A stretch of DNA of 64,000 nt, taken from positions 50,916,914 to 50,980,913 of the forward strand of contig CM053267.1 in NCBI GenBank assembly GCA_028583415.1, read 5' to 3'. Below the pieces are notes generated by a model, which was given only the letters and a program-made list of their open reading frames with translations, made no database searches and had not been told where the DNA came from. This DNA comes from Protea cynaroides (taxonomy: Eukaryota; Streptophyta; Magnoliopsida; Proteales; Proteaceae). A program made the translations under genes and the position numbers. Below are positions 1-10,489 of this stretch, in pieces; within the stretch, counting starts at the first letter, position 1, and each line of letters begins with the position of its first letter.

Positions 1-1295
1 AGCTTTTGTAAAGACAGGATAATTCTGTGTATTTTCTCAATTGTAAAGGATGTCTATGTAATTTTTCTTATTTATAAAAAATGATAAATTCCTCTTCGTC
101 CAATCAATTGTACGGGGTATGTATATATACGTTGGGTGGGCCAAATAAACAGACTGGAACACGTCAAACAGAAATGACTGAAGAGCCATCATCAACCGCA
201 AATTTAATGTATCAATGGGACCCATTCTTCATAAGCAACACATCGTACGGTTAGATTTTGACAGGGCATCCTCATTCAAGACCCAGCAACATTAAGCTCA
301 TTTGCATTATTGTACTTGTGGCAGTATGTGGACTCTGACCTTCTTTAATCAAGGTGGCCCCCACCAACAAATGGGTTCTTTTCCCTAATAAAACACCATA
401 CCCCTGTTTATTGGTTTTTCCTCATTCAACCAAATGTAACATCTCATCTCAAAAAAAAAAAAAAATAAAAAATAAAAAACCCGTCTAATTTGCCATGTAG
501 CAAAATCAGAATTTTTTTTATTGATAAATAAATCAGAATCATAATTACAATCTAATTCTGAGACTAATGTGGTTAGCGGTAGTAAAAGCTCCCATAATTA
601 AATCCAATTTAGAAATCTAATTCTCAAATGCCAGATCTTGGATCATAGCATAGATCATAGATATTAAAGATCAATTATTCTATACTTTACGATCCATAAA
701 ATTATCCAAATTATTTTCGCCAACCATTCAGTAAGCATAGAGATATAATCTCATCAAAGCATGCATGGGGCTCATGCCACTCACCGCTCTACGCTCACTC
801 TCAATCAATTCCAATTTTCCGACACAACAAATGTAAGGGGAAATTGCAAGGAAGCTTCACTTGTTTGTATCCTAGTATAATATGGAAAAGTGTACTTTTT
901 AGATGTACTTCCATTTTAGTACACGATTCGGATTGTGTAAAGAGAAACCCATTCAAAGTTTCTAGTAACCTGTTCTCCCTGTCTTGGAATTTTTTTTTTG
1001 TGACGTTTATATGGTCTATCCTATCTTTTAGTGACATGTCAAGATGGAATCACTCAATAGCCCCCACCCACCTGATCACGTTTATCTTTTTTCTTTTTAT
1101 TATTCAATTCTACTCCACCCACCGTCTATAATGACATGAAAAGTCCCCCCAAAGATTCAAAGAGGACGAAGTTCTTTATATTGGGATTGATCCCTGAAGA
1201 GTATTATGAAAAGCCTATAAATAATGTAGGTGGGGTAGGTAGGAACTTCATAAATAAGTGAGGGTATTTGACGGATCCACATCCACTCCTTCGAG

Positions 1296-1450
1296 AGAAT
1301 CTGGAGGAGAGGTAGTGCCCCCTTTGGATGGATGACACCTGGGGCTTGGATTCATCCTAGTCGACACCCCTTGTCGGCTCGGTGTCGGCTCTGATTCATC
1401 TGAACCTCAGGTGTCGTCCATCCAAATGAGGTGCCAGGATGTAGATCCAT
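1296..1450. repeat. Hairpin tip of the giant inverted repeat, related to the hairpin MITE family
   Basis: The centre of the palindrome holds the same building blocks as the short hairpin MITEs elsewhere in the window: a GGATCCACATCC end, a 'ggatgacacctgggg' block mirrored by 'cctcaggtgtcgtcc', and the GTCGGCTC core. The palindrome continues without a break into the flanks, so no target duplication can be seen. Either a hairpin MITE sits exactly at the centre or the large foldback is a long member of the same family. Confidence 0.6.
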
Positions 1451-2340
1451 CAAATGCACCCACTTATTTATAAGATTCCTATCTACCCCACCTAGCCCTT
1501 ATTTATGGGCTTTTCATAATACTCTTCTAAGATCAATCCCAGTATAAAGAACATCGTCCTCTTTGAGTCTTTGGGGGGGACTTTTCAGGTCATTATATAC
1601 AGTGGGTGGAGCAAAATTGAATAATAAAGAGAAAAAATATAAACGTGACCACATGGGTGGGGGCTATTGAGTGATTCCATCAGACGTGTAACGAAAAGAT
1701 AGGACATAGACTATCTGAACGTCACAAAAAAAAATTTCAATACAGGGAGAACGGGGCACTAGAAACTTTGAATGGATTTCTCTTTACACAATCTGAATCG
1801 TGTACTGAAATGGAAGTACATCTAAAAAGTACACTTTACAGTATTATACTAGGATACAAACAAGTGAAGTTTCCTTGCAGTTTCCCCTTACATTTGCTGT
1901 GTTGAAAAATTGGAATTGAGTGAGAGTAAGCATGTTGAGCAGTGAGCGGCGTGAGCCTCATGCTTTGATGAGATTATAATATCTCTATGCTTGCCGAATG
2001 GGTTGATGAAAATAATTTGGATAATTTTATGGGTTGTAAGGAATATAATAAATGATCTTTAATATCTACAGTCCAGGATTTGAACATTTGGAGGATTGGA
2101 TTTCAAAATTAGATTTAATTATGGGAGCTTCTACTATCGTAACCACGTTAGTCTCAGAATTAGATTGTAATTATAGTTTTGATTTATTTACAAATAAAAA
2201 AAATAGTTCTGATTTTGCTACATGGCAACTTAGATGGGTTAATGTCTGTGGGCATATAGCTTCACATGTTAAGGTGTTTTTTTTTCTAGGACGAAATGTT
2301 ATGTTTGGTTAAATGAGGAAAAGCAAATAAACAAGGGTAT

Positions 2341-3213
2341 GGGGTGTCAATCCTGAGACCGCATCGTGTCCCTTGGGTCGAATCGATCGGTTAACAACCA
2401 CATCGAATCAAATTGATTAATAAACGTGTCAGTCTTAGGACCGGATCGATTATTAATAGATCGTTCACGGTGCAAAGGTATAAACCGACGATCGCCCTAC
2501 TATACCGACCGATTAAAGCCCGAATGATTATCGATCGACTAAGGACAGATTAAACTGATATAAGTTTGCTTTTATTTATTTTTTTCCCACCCAATTTTTT
2601 TTAATTTTTACTTTATCTTTTTCATAACATCTTTTTCTCTCTTTCCAATAGTTTAATTTTTACTTTTGGAAAAAACTAAACAGTAACATTAGTTAGAGAC
2701 TCATAATGCAAATCGAACTAAAATCTTAGAAGACATCAATGATATGGAGAAATATCATAGCTTAAAACAGAACTGTTCTTTTTCAACTTCACACTAAGCA
2801 TCTGAATTTTTGTCCACAGTTTATTCAATTTCAAACTAGTGTAGCATGAAGACAAAATTGTTGAAAGTTAAAGCCAACTCCACTCTACCATCCATCCTAG
2901 GACCTTGTGAAAGTGATACTTGCAGTGAATACAACCTTATTAAATCAGATTACAATGGGCATTTTGATAAACTGAATAGCATAACAGAATATAAGACCGA
3001 ATAAGATAATCGATTATGGATGTTAATAAACCGATTGAATTGATTAATATAAGACCGATTAGAGACCCAGATCGACCGGACCTAATATAAACGAGTCAAT
3101 GTCTTGCAAATCAAGATCGATTAGTTAAACATGTCGATTACGATCGAAGGGTTAAACTGGTGGGGACCGGTTAGGCCCGACCTAGATTGACCGAGACCGA
3201 TCAATTGACACCC
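2341..3213. mobile_element. Non-autonomous TIR element, ends GGGTGTCAAT / ATTGACACCC
   Basis: About 870 bp that interrupts the right arm of the giant inverted repeat; the left arm lacks it, giving an empty-site comparison. It begins GGGGTGTCAA and ends TTGACACCC, so the termini are inverted. Inside both ends are many short blocks of the GATCGATT / GACCGATT type in both orientations, as in subterminal repeats of hAT-like elements. The middle (about 2570-2990) is AT-rich and has no coding potential. A clean target duplication is not visible. Superfamily is inferred only from the termini and subterminal repeat style. Confidence 0.6.
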
Positions 3214-3309
3214 TTAACTGGGGGTCTTGAATAAGGATGTGATGTTGTTTATCAAGGATGATGGCTCTTTAGTCATTTCAATTTGATTTGTTCTAGTCTA
3301 TTTATTTGG

Positions 3310-3551
3310 GATTTACATCGTTTTCTCTCAATGGTTCTAGGAGGTTGCGACAGCCTTACCCAGATGGCCGACACGTGGCTCTAAAGTGAATCCAAGACAC
3401 ACATCCCAGTCGACACCCTCTGTCGGCTCGACTTGTCAATTGGGTATCGGTTGAAATGTGGGTCCTGAATGTACCAAGTATTATGTGTTGGCTATCTGGG
3501 TAAGACTACTGCTGTCCTCCCAAAACCCCTAGGAAAAGAAGATGCAGATCC
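3310..3551. mobile_element. Hairpin MITE, Mutator-like, copy b
   Basis: A 242-bp palindromic insertion in the right arm of the giant inverted repeat. It is flanked by the direct repeat ATTTATTTGG at 3300-3309 and 3552-3561, while the uninterrupted site in the left arm has only one copy (reverse complement near 132-143). Arms pair as 'cccagatggccgacac' against 'gtgttggctatctggg'. A target duplication of about 9-10 bp with long terminal inverted repeats fits Mutator-like elements. No coding potential. Confidence 0.8.
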
Positions 3552-4032
3552 ATTTATTTGGCCCAACATACATGTACCCGTACAATCGATTGGATAAAGA
3601 GGAATTTATCTATTTTTACAAATATCATTGAACTGCCAGCTAAACTTTCATACTCTTCCAGGGGGAATGATGTAATCTTTTTATGGGAATGATAAATTTT
3701 TTTATTTTTTTTAATACAATTCTAATTTTATTAAAAAAAAATCATACTCTTCCAGGGGAGGGGAGTAAATGTGTGTCAATAAATAAATAAATAAATATTT
3801 TTTTGCAACGGCTGACAAATCCATCGTTCGAAGTTTTTACGGATGATATTTGTAAAGAGAGATTTGTGCTCTCTGAGTAGAATATGACTCATCAATTTTT
3901 TTTTTCTTTTTTTGATAAAACATCTCATAGCAGAATACGATCCATCAAATTTGTCCCGTTGTCATCATCTCAATTTGATAATGAATTTTTATTTCGATCT
4001 TCTTAGGGAGACCCACCATAGCATTAAATTTC

Positions 4033-4235
4033 GGATTCAAATCGTCTTCTTAGGGAGGAGGGAGACGTCCCCGTTGGATGGTCAATACGTGATTCTTGAG
4101 AAAATTCGAACCCCACGTCCAAGCCGACATCCAACAGACAAGCCAAGCTGATAGGGGGTGTCGGCTCAGACATGAGGCTTGAATTTTTCCTAGAACCATG
4201 TGTCGACCAACCGACAGGGGAGACGATTCGGATCC
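4033..4235. mobile_element. Hairpin MITE, copy c
   Basis: About 203 bp with ends GGATTCAAATCGTC and GACGATTCGGATCC, flanked by TTAAATTTC (4024-4032) and TTAAATCTC (4236-4244), a 9-bp target duplication with one mismatch. The core carries the family blocks AAGCCGACA and GTGTCGGCTCAGA. The arms are less well matched than in copies at 6.1 and 12.6 kb. Small open frames across it are artefacts of the palindrome. Confidence 0.75.
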
Positions 4236-4733
4236 TTAAATCTCAGTCCCACTAAAAAGTGTCTGACTATAACCGACTAAAACCGGATTTTGTCAGCAGT
4301 TTGTAGTTTTCCTTTTCTTATGCTTAATTTTGTAACTATAAGGTCTTAAAGGATTATTTTCCCAAAAAAAAAAAAAAACAAAAAACAAAAAAAGAAAGAA
4401 TTGTTTTATTCAGTTTTGTATCGATCTAAGTTCTTGTCTGATTTGTGATTTCAGATCTGATTTCTTGTTTGGTTTTAAATTTGAGTTTTTTCTATTTAAT
4501 TGGACTCTTTCACTTAGGATTTCTTTGTATCCTAATTATTTGTTTTTTGCTTACTTGGAAAATTTTCTATTTCTTTGTTCGTTACTTACATTTCTCAGTT
4601 TGGTTTTGAAATCACATTTTTTTGCTGTTCATCTTGGCTTCTGGTCTGAGATTTAATGTGCTTCATTTGAATTAGACAAATTGTTTATAAAAAAAAAGGG
4701 ATAAGACGATGACGTTTCTATGATACACCAAGA

Positions 4734-4772
<39 letters not shown>

Positions 4773-5404
4773 ACTCTAAATGTAAAGTCATTCTTAATCT
4801 AAAACCATGAATCCACACAGCCACAAACCAACATCACTCTATCATAGCCAATGCAAAACCAATCTCGTTGAGCAAAAAAAAAAAAAAAAATCAGATATGA
4901 ACAAGTAAAGCAAAACCAGAAGGAAAGCTATTATTATGAAATAACTTATTCAATCCAATGTTTTCAATATTATGAATGACCAAAGCAAAACCATCATCAT
5001 TGAGCAGAAAAAAAAGAGTTTGGATTATAGAGGAACGAACCGATTGTAGCGATGATCGAACTAACAGGAAGATGAACCTTAATGCAGACCCTAAACAACA
5101 AATTGCAAAAAACCCGTGAGTTGCAGTTCGAAATCTATTGATGCATCAATACCAGAATCCGTTGAGAGAGAGAGAGGGGGAGAGGGGGAAGGAGAAGACA
5201 TACTTCTTGCAGAAATCGTTGAGAGAGAGAAAGAGAGGGAGAGAGAAAGAGAGAGAGGGAGGGAGAGAGAAGACGTACCATTCTCAGATCCAAGAGTTGT
5301 AGAAGAAGAGAACTGTGCCAACTGAAGAAGAAGAGCAAGTTATGAATAGAATATATGGCTTTTTATCATAATAAGGCTTTTATCACGAACATGTGACATT
5401 GACG
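4236..5404. other. Intergenic, AT-rich with GA microsatellites
   Basis: No gene recognised. Contains a pure (GA)n run at about 4735-4771 and a GA-rich block at 5164-5272 with T-rich and A-rich stretches between. Open frames across the GA block translate to Ser-Leu or Glu-Arg repeats in several frames and are low-complexity artefacts. Confidence 0.6.
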
Positions 5405-5720
5405 ATGTTCTTTACCCTATTTTATATTGGGATTGATTCCAGAAGAGTATTGCGAAAAGCCCATAAATAAAAGATACTTGGGGTAGGTGTGAACTTCATA
5501 AATAATGATTCACATCCTCTCTTTCAAGAGAATCTGAAAGAGAGTTAACGCACTCATTGAATGGACGACACTTAGGGTTTGGGTGAATCCAAATCATTCA
5601 TCTAAGCCGACACCCCCTGTCGACTCAGCTTGTTGATTTGGTGTCGATTGGGATAGAGCCAAACCTCAGGTGTCGTCCATTTAAATGGAATACCATTTTT
5701 CATCGAGATTCTTTTGAAAA
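5405..5720. repeat. Partial copy of the giant inverted repeat tip with its hairpin
   Basis: Sequence from 'tatattgggattgattcc' through the 'ggatgtaggtgggg'-like block matches the left arm near 1177-1300, and then continues into a hairpin with arms 'aatggacgacacttaggg' and its mirror near 5664-5685 around a CCGACACCCC core. It shows that the palindrome tip and its immediate flank exist elsewhere as one unit. No coding potential. Confidence 0.65.
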
Positions 5721-6119
5721 AGAGGATTTGAATCGATAATTGAATATTTGAGTATACTTGTCCCAATATCTTGAAACAACCTCCATACCTAGATTGAAAT
5801 ACAATCAACTTATGTATCACAGAAAAAGAAAATGAAGGAGGACGTTTCACTTTTGCAAACAATAGTAAACAACACGCGACACTTGGGGAAAATGGAAACC
5901 CACGCAGTACGCACCATGGTCATGGTCACGCAACGTATGTACAACCATATACTTACTGTACAAAATCTGAATGAATCACTATTTGGACGGTCTAGATGAG
6001 ACAGCGATCGATCCACCGGATCGGCGCAATCCTCACCGACATCCATGTCCTGCGCAGGTTGCTGCAAAACAGTTTTTTATTAAAAATATATATAGTACGG
6101 ATTCCCAAGAAAAGCAGGT

Positions 6120-6372
6120 TTTGAGGAATTGAAATCGTCTCCTACCAGTGATTTGGCAGGAGACGCGGCTGCCCGGATGGATGGCCGACATTTAACTGTC
6201 GGGTGAATCCGAACCCTCCATCCGAGCCGACACTCAAGCCGACAAACTGAACCGACAGGGGGTGTCGGCTCGGATGGAGGGCTCGGATTCACCCGACAGT
6301 CAAGTGTCGGCCATCCATCCGGGCAGCCGCATCTCCTGCCAAATCTCAGGTAGGAGACGATTTGGATCCGGA
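6120..6372. mobile_element. Hairpin MITE, copy e (near-perfect palindrome)
   Basis: The ends are GAAATCGTCTCC and GGAGACGATTTGGATCC. The arms carry 'ctgcccggatggatggcc' and its exact mirror, then 'gggtgaatccga' against 'tcggattcaccc', closing on a short loop near 6245-6255. Only a few mismatches separate the arms over more than 110 bp. A target duplication could not be found. It lies just downstream of the thaumatin-like remnant on its coding strand. A transcript through it would fold into one long hairpin. Confidence 0.8.
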
Positions 6373-6398
6373 ACGAATCAGCCCATCTCGGTCATCAA

Positions 6399-6937
6399 CT
6401 AGTGGTCTTTTTGTAAGCATTTGACCAAAACAACAGGAGAGAGAGAGACATTTACCCAAAAAAAAAACAGGAGAGAGAGAGAATCCCATCTCACAACAAA
6501 AGAAAAAAAAAATTTAGATTCCAAATATTTAGTAGGTTGCTTGCACATTTGACCAGAAGAAGCGTAAGGAGAGGGAGGGGAAGGGGGAGGAGGAGGAGGA
6601 GAAACGAAAACAGGAGACGGAGAAGGGGAAGGAGAAGAGAAGAATGGACAAAACACAACCCTATAATTAGAACTAGCAGCGCATTCTAATTCACCTGCTC
6701 GATCATTCTTATAACTAAAAGCATCTGGGCAACTTCCATAACCGGTTGCATTGAATGCACAGTTACTTTGGCCCCAGATTTTCACCTTGCAATGTTGATG
6801 ACCTGGTTTCATCTGGTCCAAGTTGCTTGCCCCCAAACTGTATAGGAGCATTGGTTTGTGATCTCAACCATGGTTGCTTGGGAGATGCAGAAGAATACGG
6901 TAGGGAAGAGGAAGACGAAGACGAAGAAGGTGGACAT
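6399..6937 (-). pseudogene. Thaumatin-like protein (PR-5) remnant with internal deletion
   Basis: Reading on the minus strand, ATG at 6935-6937 opens a signal peptide (MSTFFVFVFLFPTVFFC...) followed by the mature-start block VEITNQCSYTVWG, typical of thaumatin-like proteins. A frameshift near 6815-6825 moves the reading into the next frame, which gives GASNLDQMKPG, then KIWGQSNCAFNATGYGSC. The chain then jumps straight to PDAFSYKND and NYRVVFCP, the normal C-terminal block. The central region of about 150 residues, including the acidic cleft and the TGDC part of the signature, is missing; the join falls at a Cys codon. Instead of stopping after FCP the frame runs on into a Pro/Ser-rich tail (about 6535-6650) and ends at 6399. 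Family members defend against fungi and are usually about 220-250 aa. This copy is very unlikely to make a folded product. Confidence 0.75.
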
Positions 6938-6943
6938 GGTTAA

Positions 6944-7370
6944 TGACCTGAGTTTTTTTGTTCCACGCTCACAAATTGTAAACAAGAAATTTGAGAACTC
7001 TGAGGAAAGCAAGAAAATGTAGAGATAACAAGGACCAAATGAACACCACTCACAAAGAAATTGCAGATCGGAAGCCGAAACTCGCAGAGCAGAACCAAGA
7101 AGTGACAAGTAAAAAATTGCAGATCAGAAACCGAAAATCTTCAGATCTACCAGAAAGTGTAATTGAAAGTAGAAAAACAAACTCCAGAACGACCAGAAAT
7201 TGCAAATTAGGTAAAAGAAACTATACATCTACCAGAAGTTGCAGATCGGAGAGAATGCAGATCCAAGAACACTTGAAGAAATGCTCAAGAAATGGAAAAA
7301 TTGAAACACAAACAAACCTACTCACAAGAGAAACAACAACTCTGATCTCAGCAAAGGAACATGAACCGGA
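6944..7370. other. Intergenic, no recognised gene
   Basis: Adenine-rich sequence with repeated 'ttgcagatc' and 'agaaactgc'-like blocks (for example near 7059, 7117 and 7241), which open a 148-residue frame on the plus strand at 6991-7437. Its composition (Lys, Arg, Asn, Thr) and lack of family motifs argue against a real protein. It may hold upstream DNA of the thaumatin-like remnant. Confidence 0.45.
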
Positions 7371-7688
7371 AAGAAATCCTCTCCGGCCTGAGATTTGGCA
7401 GGAGAGTCGGCGGTCCGGATGGATGGCCGACACTTAGCTCTCGGGTGAATCCGAGTCCTCCATCCAAGCCAACACCCTAGCCGACAAGCTTAGCAGACAA
7501 GGGTGTTGGCTCACATGGAGGATTCGGATGCAACCAAATCGTCTCTAGCCGACTTGCTGCCTGCCAAGGGTGGGATTTCAGCCGGCCCACCTCCCCATGT
7601 ATTGATAGGGGGATTCACCCGAGAGCCAGGTGTCGGCCATTCATCCGGGCCGCCGACTCTCTTGCCGGTCAGGCGAGAGAGGATGTGC
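7371..7688. mobile_element. Hairpin MITE, copy f, with a nested second element
   Basis: The outer arms are 'cggtccggatggatggcc' (about 7410) and a mirrored 'ggccattcatccgggccg' (about 7635), enclosing a CCGACACCC-type core. The 3' arm is interrupted at about 7535-7615 by a piece whose reverse complement resembles the short element at 14938-15066 (shared blocks CAATACATGGGG and TTGGCAG). So an element landed inside another. The flanks show no clear target duplication. Confidence 0.65.
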
Positions 7689-7732
7689 AGATAGCAGAGA
7701 GAGTAAAGGAAGGAAGAGAGCTCTGATAGATG

Positions 7733-7862
7733 GATCCAAATCCTCTCGTGCAGCGGCAGGACCTAGGGGTTGGGGACTAGTCGGCCCGCCTACCAATACA
7801 TGGGGAGGGGGGCAGACTGAAATCCTGCCTTTGGTAGGCGACAGGTCGACAGGAGACTATTT
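7733..7862. mobile_element. Short MITE with family end GGATCCAAATC
   Basis: About 130 bp starting GGATCCAAATCCTCTCGTG and ending CAGGAGACTATTTG, so the ends match the hairpin MITE family, but the interior is different (GGGTTGGGGACTAG, CCAATACATGGGG, TTTGGTAGGCGACAGG). A sister lies at 14938-15066 and a fragment is nested in 7535-7615. Flanked on both sides by GA-rich sequence. Confidence 0.55.
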
Positions 7863-8673
7863 GATTGCCTGATAGAGTGAACCGAATGGATAGTACAGTT
7901 GCAGATAGCAGAGAGAGAGAGTAAATCCGAAGGAAGAAAGAGAGGTCTGATATAGATAGAGAGAGAGAGAGAGAGTTAGTTCATCTATTTTGAACGGTTT
8001 TTTGAAGTGAAGAGTGTGACGGGAGAGAGAGAGAAAGAGACGTAAATATCCAGCCAGCCCATTGATTATAACACAAGATTGTAGATTAAGTATATATTTT
8101 ATTTGACTCTTACCGTCGTATCCATGGTTTTAGTATTGGCCGATCTGCATTGGTATTGGTAGTGACCATGTCGATACCAATGTCGATACAGGTGCTCATC
8201 CTGATACCATAAACTAAAACCATGATCTTATCATAATATCTTAGTGCACATGGGAATGATTAAGAGGTTTGGTTCCTCTACTCCATTGTAGCTCCTCCGA
8301 TCGTGATCCAACGATTTTAATCATATGGTGCACGGACGGCCGTTCCAGCCGTCAATCGAACATGCCAATGCAAGTCAGTCCATCCGATCAACAACTAAGA
8401 GGAGATGATCCTTTTTTTATGTTCGACAATTCGGAGATCTGGTAGCCCAATTCCTCTACGTACCACTTACTATACTACTACAAGGTGTAGACACGGATCA
8501 AGGGTCATGAATGAATGAGATGCTTTGCAGTGGTTGGCATTTGACGTATGAGGAAAAGTGTATGCAGGTGAGGTAAATTAGTGAAAAATGACTGACTGAC
8601 AGACGGACAGACCCAATTATGGAAGATAGACCCAATTATGGAAGATGGACAGACTCAATTAAATGATGGACCA
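7863..8673. other. Intergenic, GA-rich then a GATACC-type repeat
   Basis: GA microsatellite at about 7908-8040. At about 8100-8225 there is a dispersed repeat rich in GATACC/GGTATC blocks ending 'taaactaaaaccatga', also seen at 28725-28920 and 43880-43975. The rest shows no coding signal. Confidence 0.5.
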
Positions 8674-8859
8674 GATCCGCATCTCTCCTCCCAGTATGGG
8701 AGTTATTCTGGGAAGACAGTGACAACCTCTCTAAGATGGCCATCACGTAGGGTGTCGACTAGGACATAGATCTCGGATTCACTCGAAAACCACGTAGTTG
8801 CCATCCGAGAGCGATTGCCGTGTCCTCCCAGAATGACTGGGAGGAGACCATGTGAATCC
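8674..8859. mobile_element. Hairpin MITE, copy g
   Basis: The terminal stem 'cctcccagtatgggag' is mirrored by 'tcctcccagaatgactggg', the ends are GATCCGCATC and GTGAATCC, and flanks ATGATGGACCA (8663-8673) and ATGATGAACCA (8860-8870) form a 9-11 bp target duplication with one mismatch. About 186 bp. Inner stem: 'ctctaagatggccatcacgt' pairing with 'acgtagttgccatccgagag'. Confidence 0.75.
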
Positions 8860-8870
8860 ATGATGAACCA

Positions 8871-10090
8871 TGCATATGTATTATCTAGCATATTGCGAAA
8901 TGCCACTTGTTAGATATTGCATGCCACGAATATATCGTATAGATTACAAGGAAGAACCAGAGGAATCAGAAGAAACTGACTCCTTAATGTGAAATGCCAC
9001 TTGTTAGATATTGCATGCCAACCAAGATCATTCCCAACCTTTCTCAAAGAGCCTCAAATAATCTCATAAAAAATAAATAAATAAATAATAAAATAATGTA
9101 TAAGCTTACAACAATTTAAAAAAGAATTTTTAGTTATAAAACTTGTAGAAAAGGTTATATACACTATTAGTGTGTATAGATTCAAACCCATCTGCTATTT
9201 GATGAATAGTGTCTTGGTTATGTAAGAAGAGGGAGGCATAGATGTAGGTAGTACCCTAGTGAACAGTCTCGTGGATATTCGGTTTTGATCTTTTGGGTCC
9301 TTGGGGGGACTTTTCAAGTCATTATAGGCGGTGGGTGGAGCTTTTGTTTGGGGGGGGGGGGGGGGGGGGGGGCCGAAGAGTAGTTCTTTTATTTTTCCGT
9401 TCGGATAAAATAGAAAAACTGTTCAGAATAGTCAAGAATGACAAAAAACTGTTTGACAAATCTGATTTGTTCTTTTATTTTTAAAGAACGGACCAGATGA
9501 AGAGAACATCTAAAAACAAAAATTTTAGAACACGATAAACCATGTTCTTATGTTCCATAAGAGGTTTTGGAAGACCAAATCCCAAAACCATTCCCGATAG
9601 ATAACAACTTACCATGATAATATCGAACTACCCTCTTCTTCTCTTGCGTTCACTCCGCGTTCACTCCTCTCTTCTTCTTGACTCCACAGCTACCCTCTGC
9701 TTCTCACTCCTCTTCTTCTTGCGCTTCTTTTCTTCTTGACTCTGCAGCTACCCTCTTCTTCTGCGCGCAGGATATCGAGCTGCAACTGAGGGATCTGGAA
9801 TAGGTATGTCTTCCCTCTCTCCCTCTTTCTTTCAACCTGCAACTAATTTGCTTTCAGTTGCATATTCACTGGTAATTGCTCGATTGTCGTTGCTCCTCCA
9901 CCATCTCTATCATCCCCTTTGCAAAACCTATCTGCTTCTTAGGTCTAAAGCTCGACATCGGAGCCATTGCGGTCTAAAGCTCTCTTCGGGTTTCTATCGA
10001 AGCCATTGTGGTCTGAAGCTCTCTTCGGGTTTCCTAGGTCTAAAGCTCGACATCGGGGTTCCTTCATTGATTATTGTAGTCTACTCCATC
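8871..10090. other. Intergenic with small repeats
   Basis: A 30-bp direct repeat (GAAATGCCACTTGTTAGATA...) occurs at about 8895 and 8990. A fragment of the giant palindrome arm ('ggacttttcaagtcattata') lies at about 9307-9345, followed by a run of about 23 G (9350-9372). At 9945-10060 there are short tandem blocks of 'ggtctaaagctc' and 'ctcttcgggtttc'; a related block recurs near 11367. No gene recognised. Confidence 0.5.
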
Positions 10091-10097
10091 CTGCAGA

Positions 10098-10489
10098 TAA
10101 TTGTACATGAGGTAGCTACTATTGCTGTAGAAAAATTACCTATCAAGATCATGCTGTTGAACAACCATTAGAACAACCAACATTTGGGAATGGTTGTTCA
10201 ATGGGAGGATCGATTTTACGACACGAACAAGGGTCATACTTATCTTGGGAATCCATCAAATGAGTCTAAAATATTCTCAAACGTGTTAAAATTTGCAGAA
10301 TCTAGTGGTATACGGTGTAGCTACTGCTCATGTGACGAAGAAGAGAGAGCTTAAGGAAGCAATTAGGAAGATGTTGAAGACCCCTGGACCATTCTTGTTG
10401 GATGTTATTTTACTCCATTAAGAGCATGTATTACCTATGATTCTAAGTGGTGGAACCTTCAAAAAAAATGTGTGATCACTAAGGGTGAT
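10098..10489 (+). pseudogene. Acetolactate synthase (AHAS) C-terminal remnant
   Basis: Plus-strand translation recovers the C-terminal thiamine-diphosphate domain of plant acetolactate synthase in pieces: HEVATIAVEKLPIKIMLLNN, then QHLGMVVQWEDRFY, HTYLGNPS and LKFAESSGI, then after a frameshift VTKKRELKEAI, LKTPGPFLLDVI, EHVLPMI and SGGTF. A 12-bp duplication near 10158-10181 repeats Asn-Asn codons and brings in a TAG stop. A second stop replaces the Gln of the conserved PHQEHVLPM block, and another follows near the end. The N-terminal two thirds of the usual roughly 650-residue protein are absent. The functional enzyme makes the first step of branched-chain amino acid synthesis in plastids. 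This is a dead fragment; plant genes of this family are intronless, so retrocopy and simple DNA duplication cannot be told apart. Confidence 0.85.

Larger units (their letters stand above)
70..3615. repeat. Giant imperfect inverted repeat (foldback), centre near 1362
   Basis: The left arm (about 70-1360) reads as the reverse complement of the right arm (about 1370-3615). Matching landmarks: 494-509 against 2208-2224, 736-765 against 1964-1993, 833-841 against 1883-1891, 228-245 against 3237-3258, and 107-122 against 3570-3593. Arms are roughly 85-95% alike by eye. The right arm is longer because it carries two insertions absent from the left arm, at 2341-3213 and 3310-3551. Small open frames inside are mirror images of each other and show no protein family. 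Sequence alike to the right arm recurs at 11975-12990 and the hairpin tip recurs at 5405-5720, so this is a mobile or repeated unit, not a one-off. The element class is not proven. Confidence 0.8.

Noticed and set aside
801..1131. Frames on both strands near 0.8-1.1 kb
   Set aside because: They are in the palindrome arm; the mirror copy near 1.6-1.9 kb does not keep the frame.
5091..5338. Three overlapping frames over a GA microsatellite
   Set aside because: Ser/Leu or Glu/Arg repeats in every frame; no conserved protein content.
6991..7437. 148-codon plus-strand frame
   Set aside because: Lys/Arg/Asn/Thr-rich text from an A-rich region with local repeats, running into a hairpin MITE; no family features.
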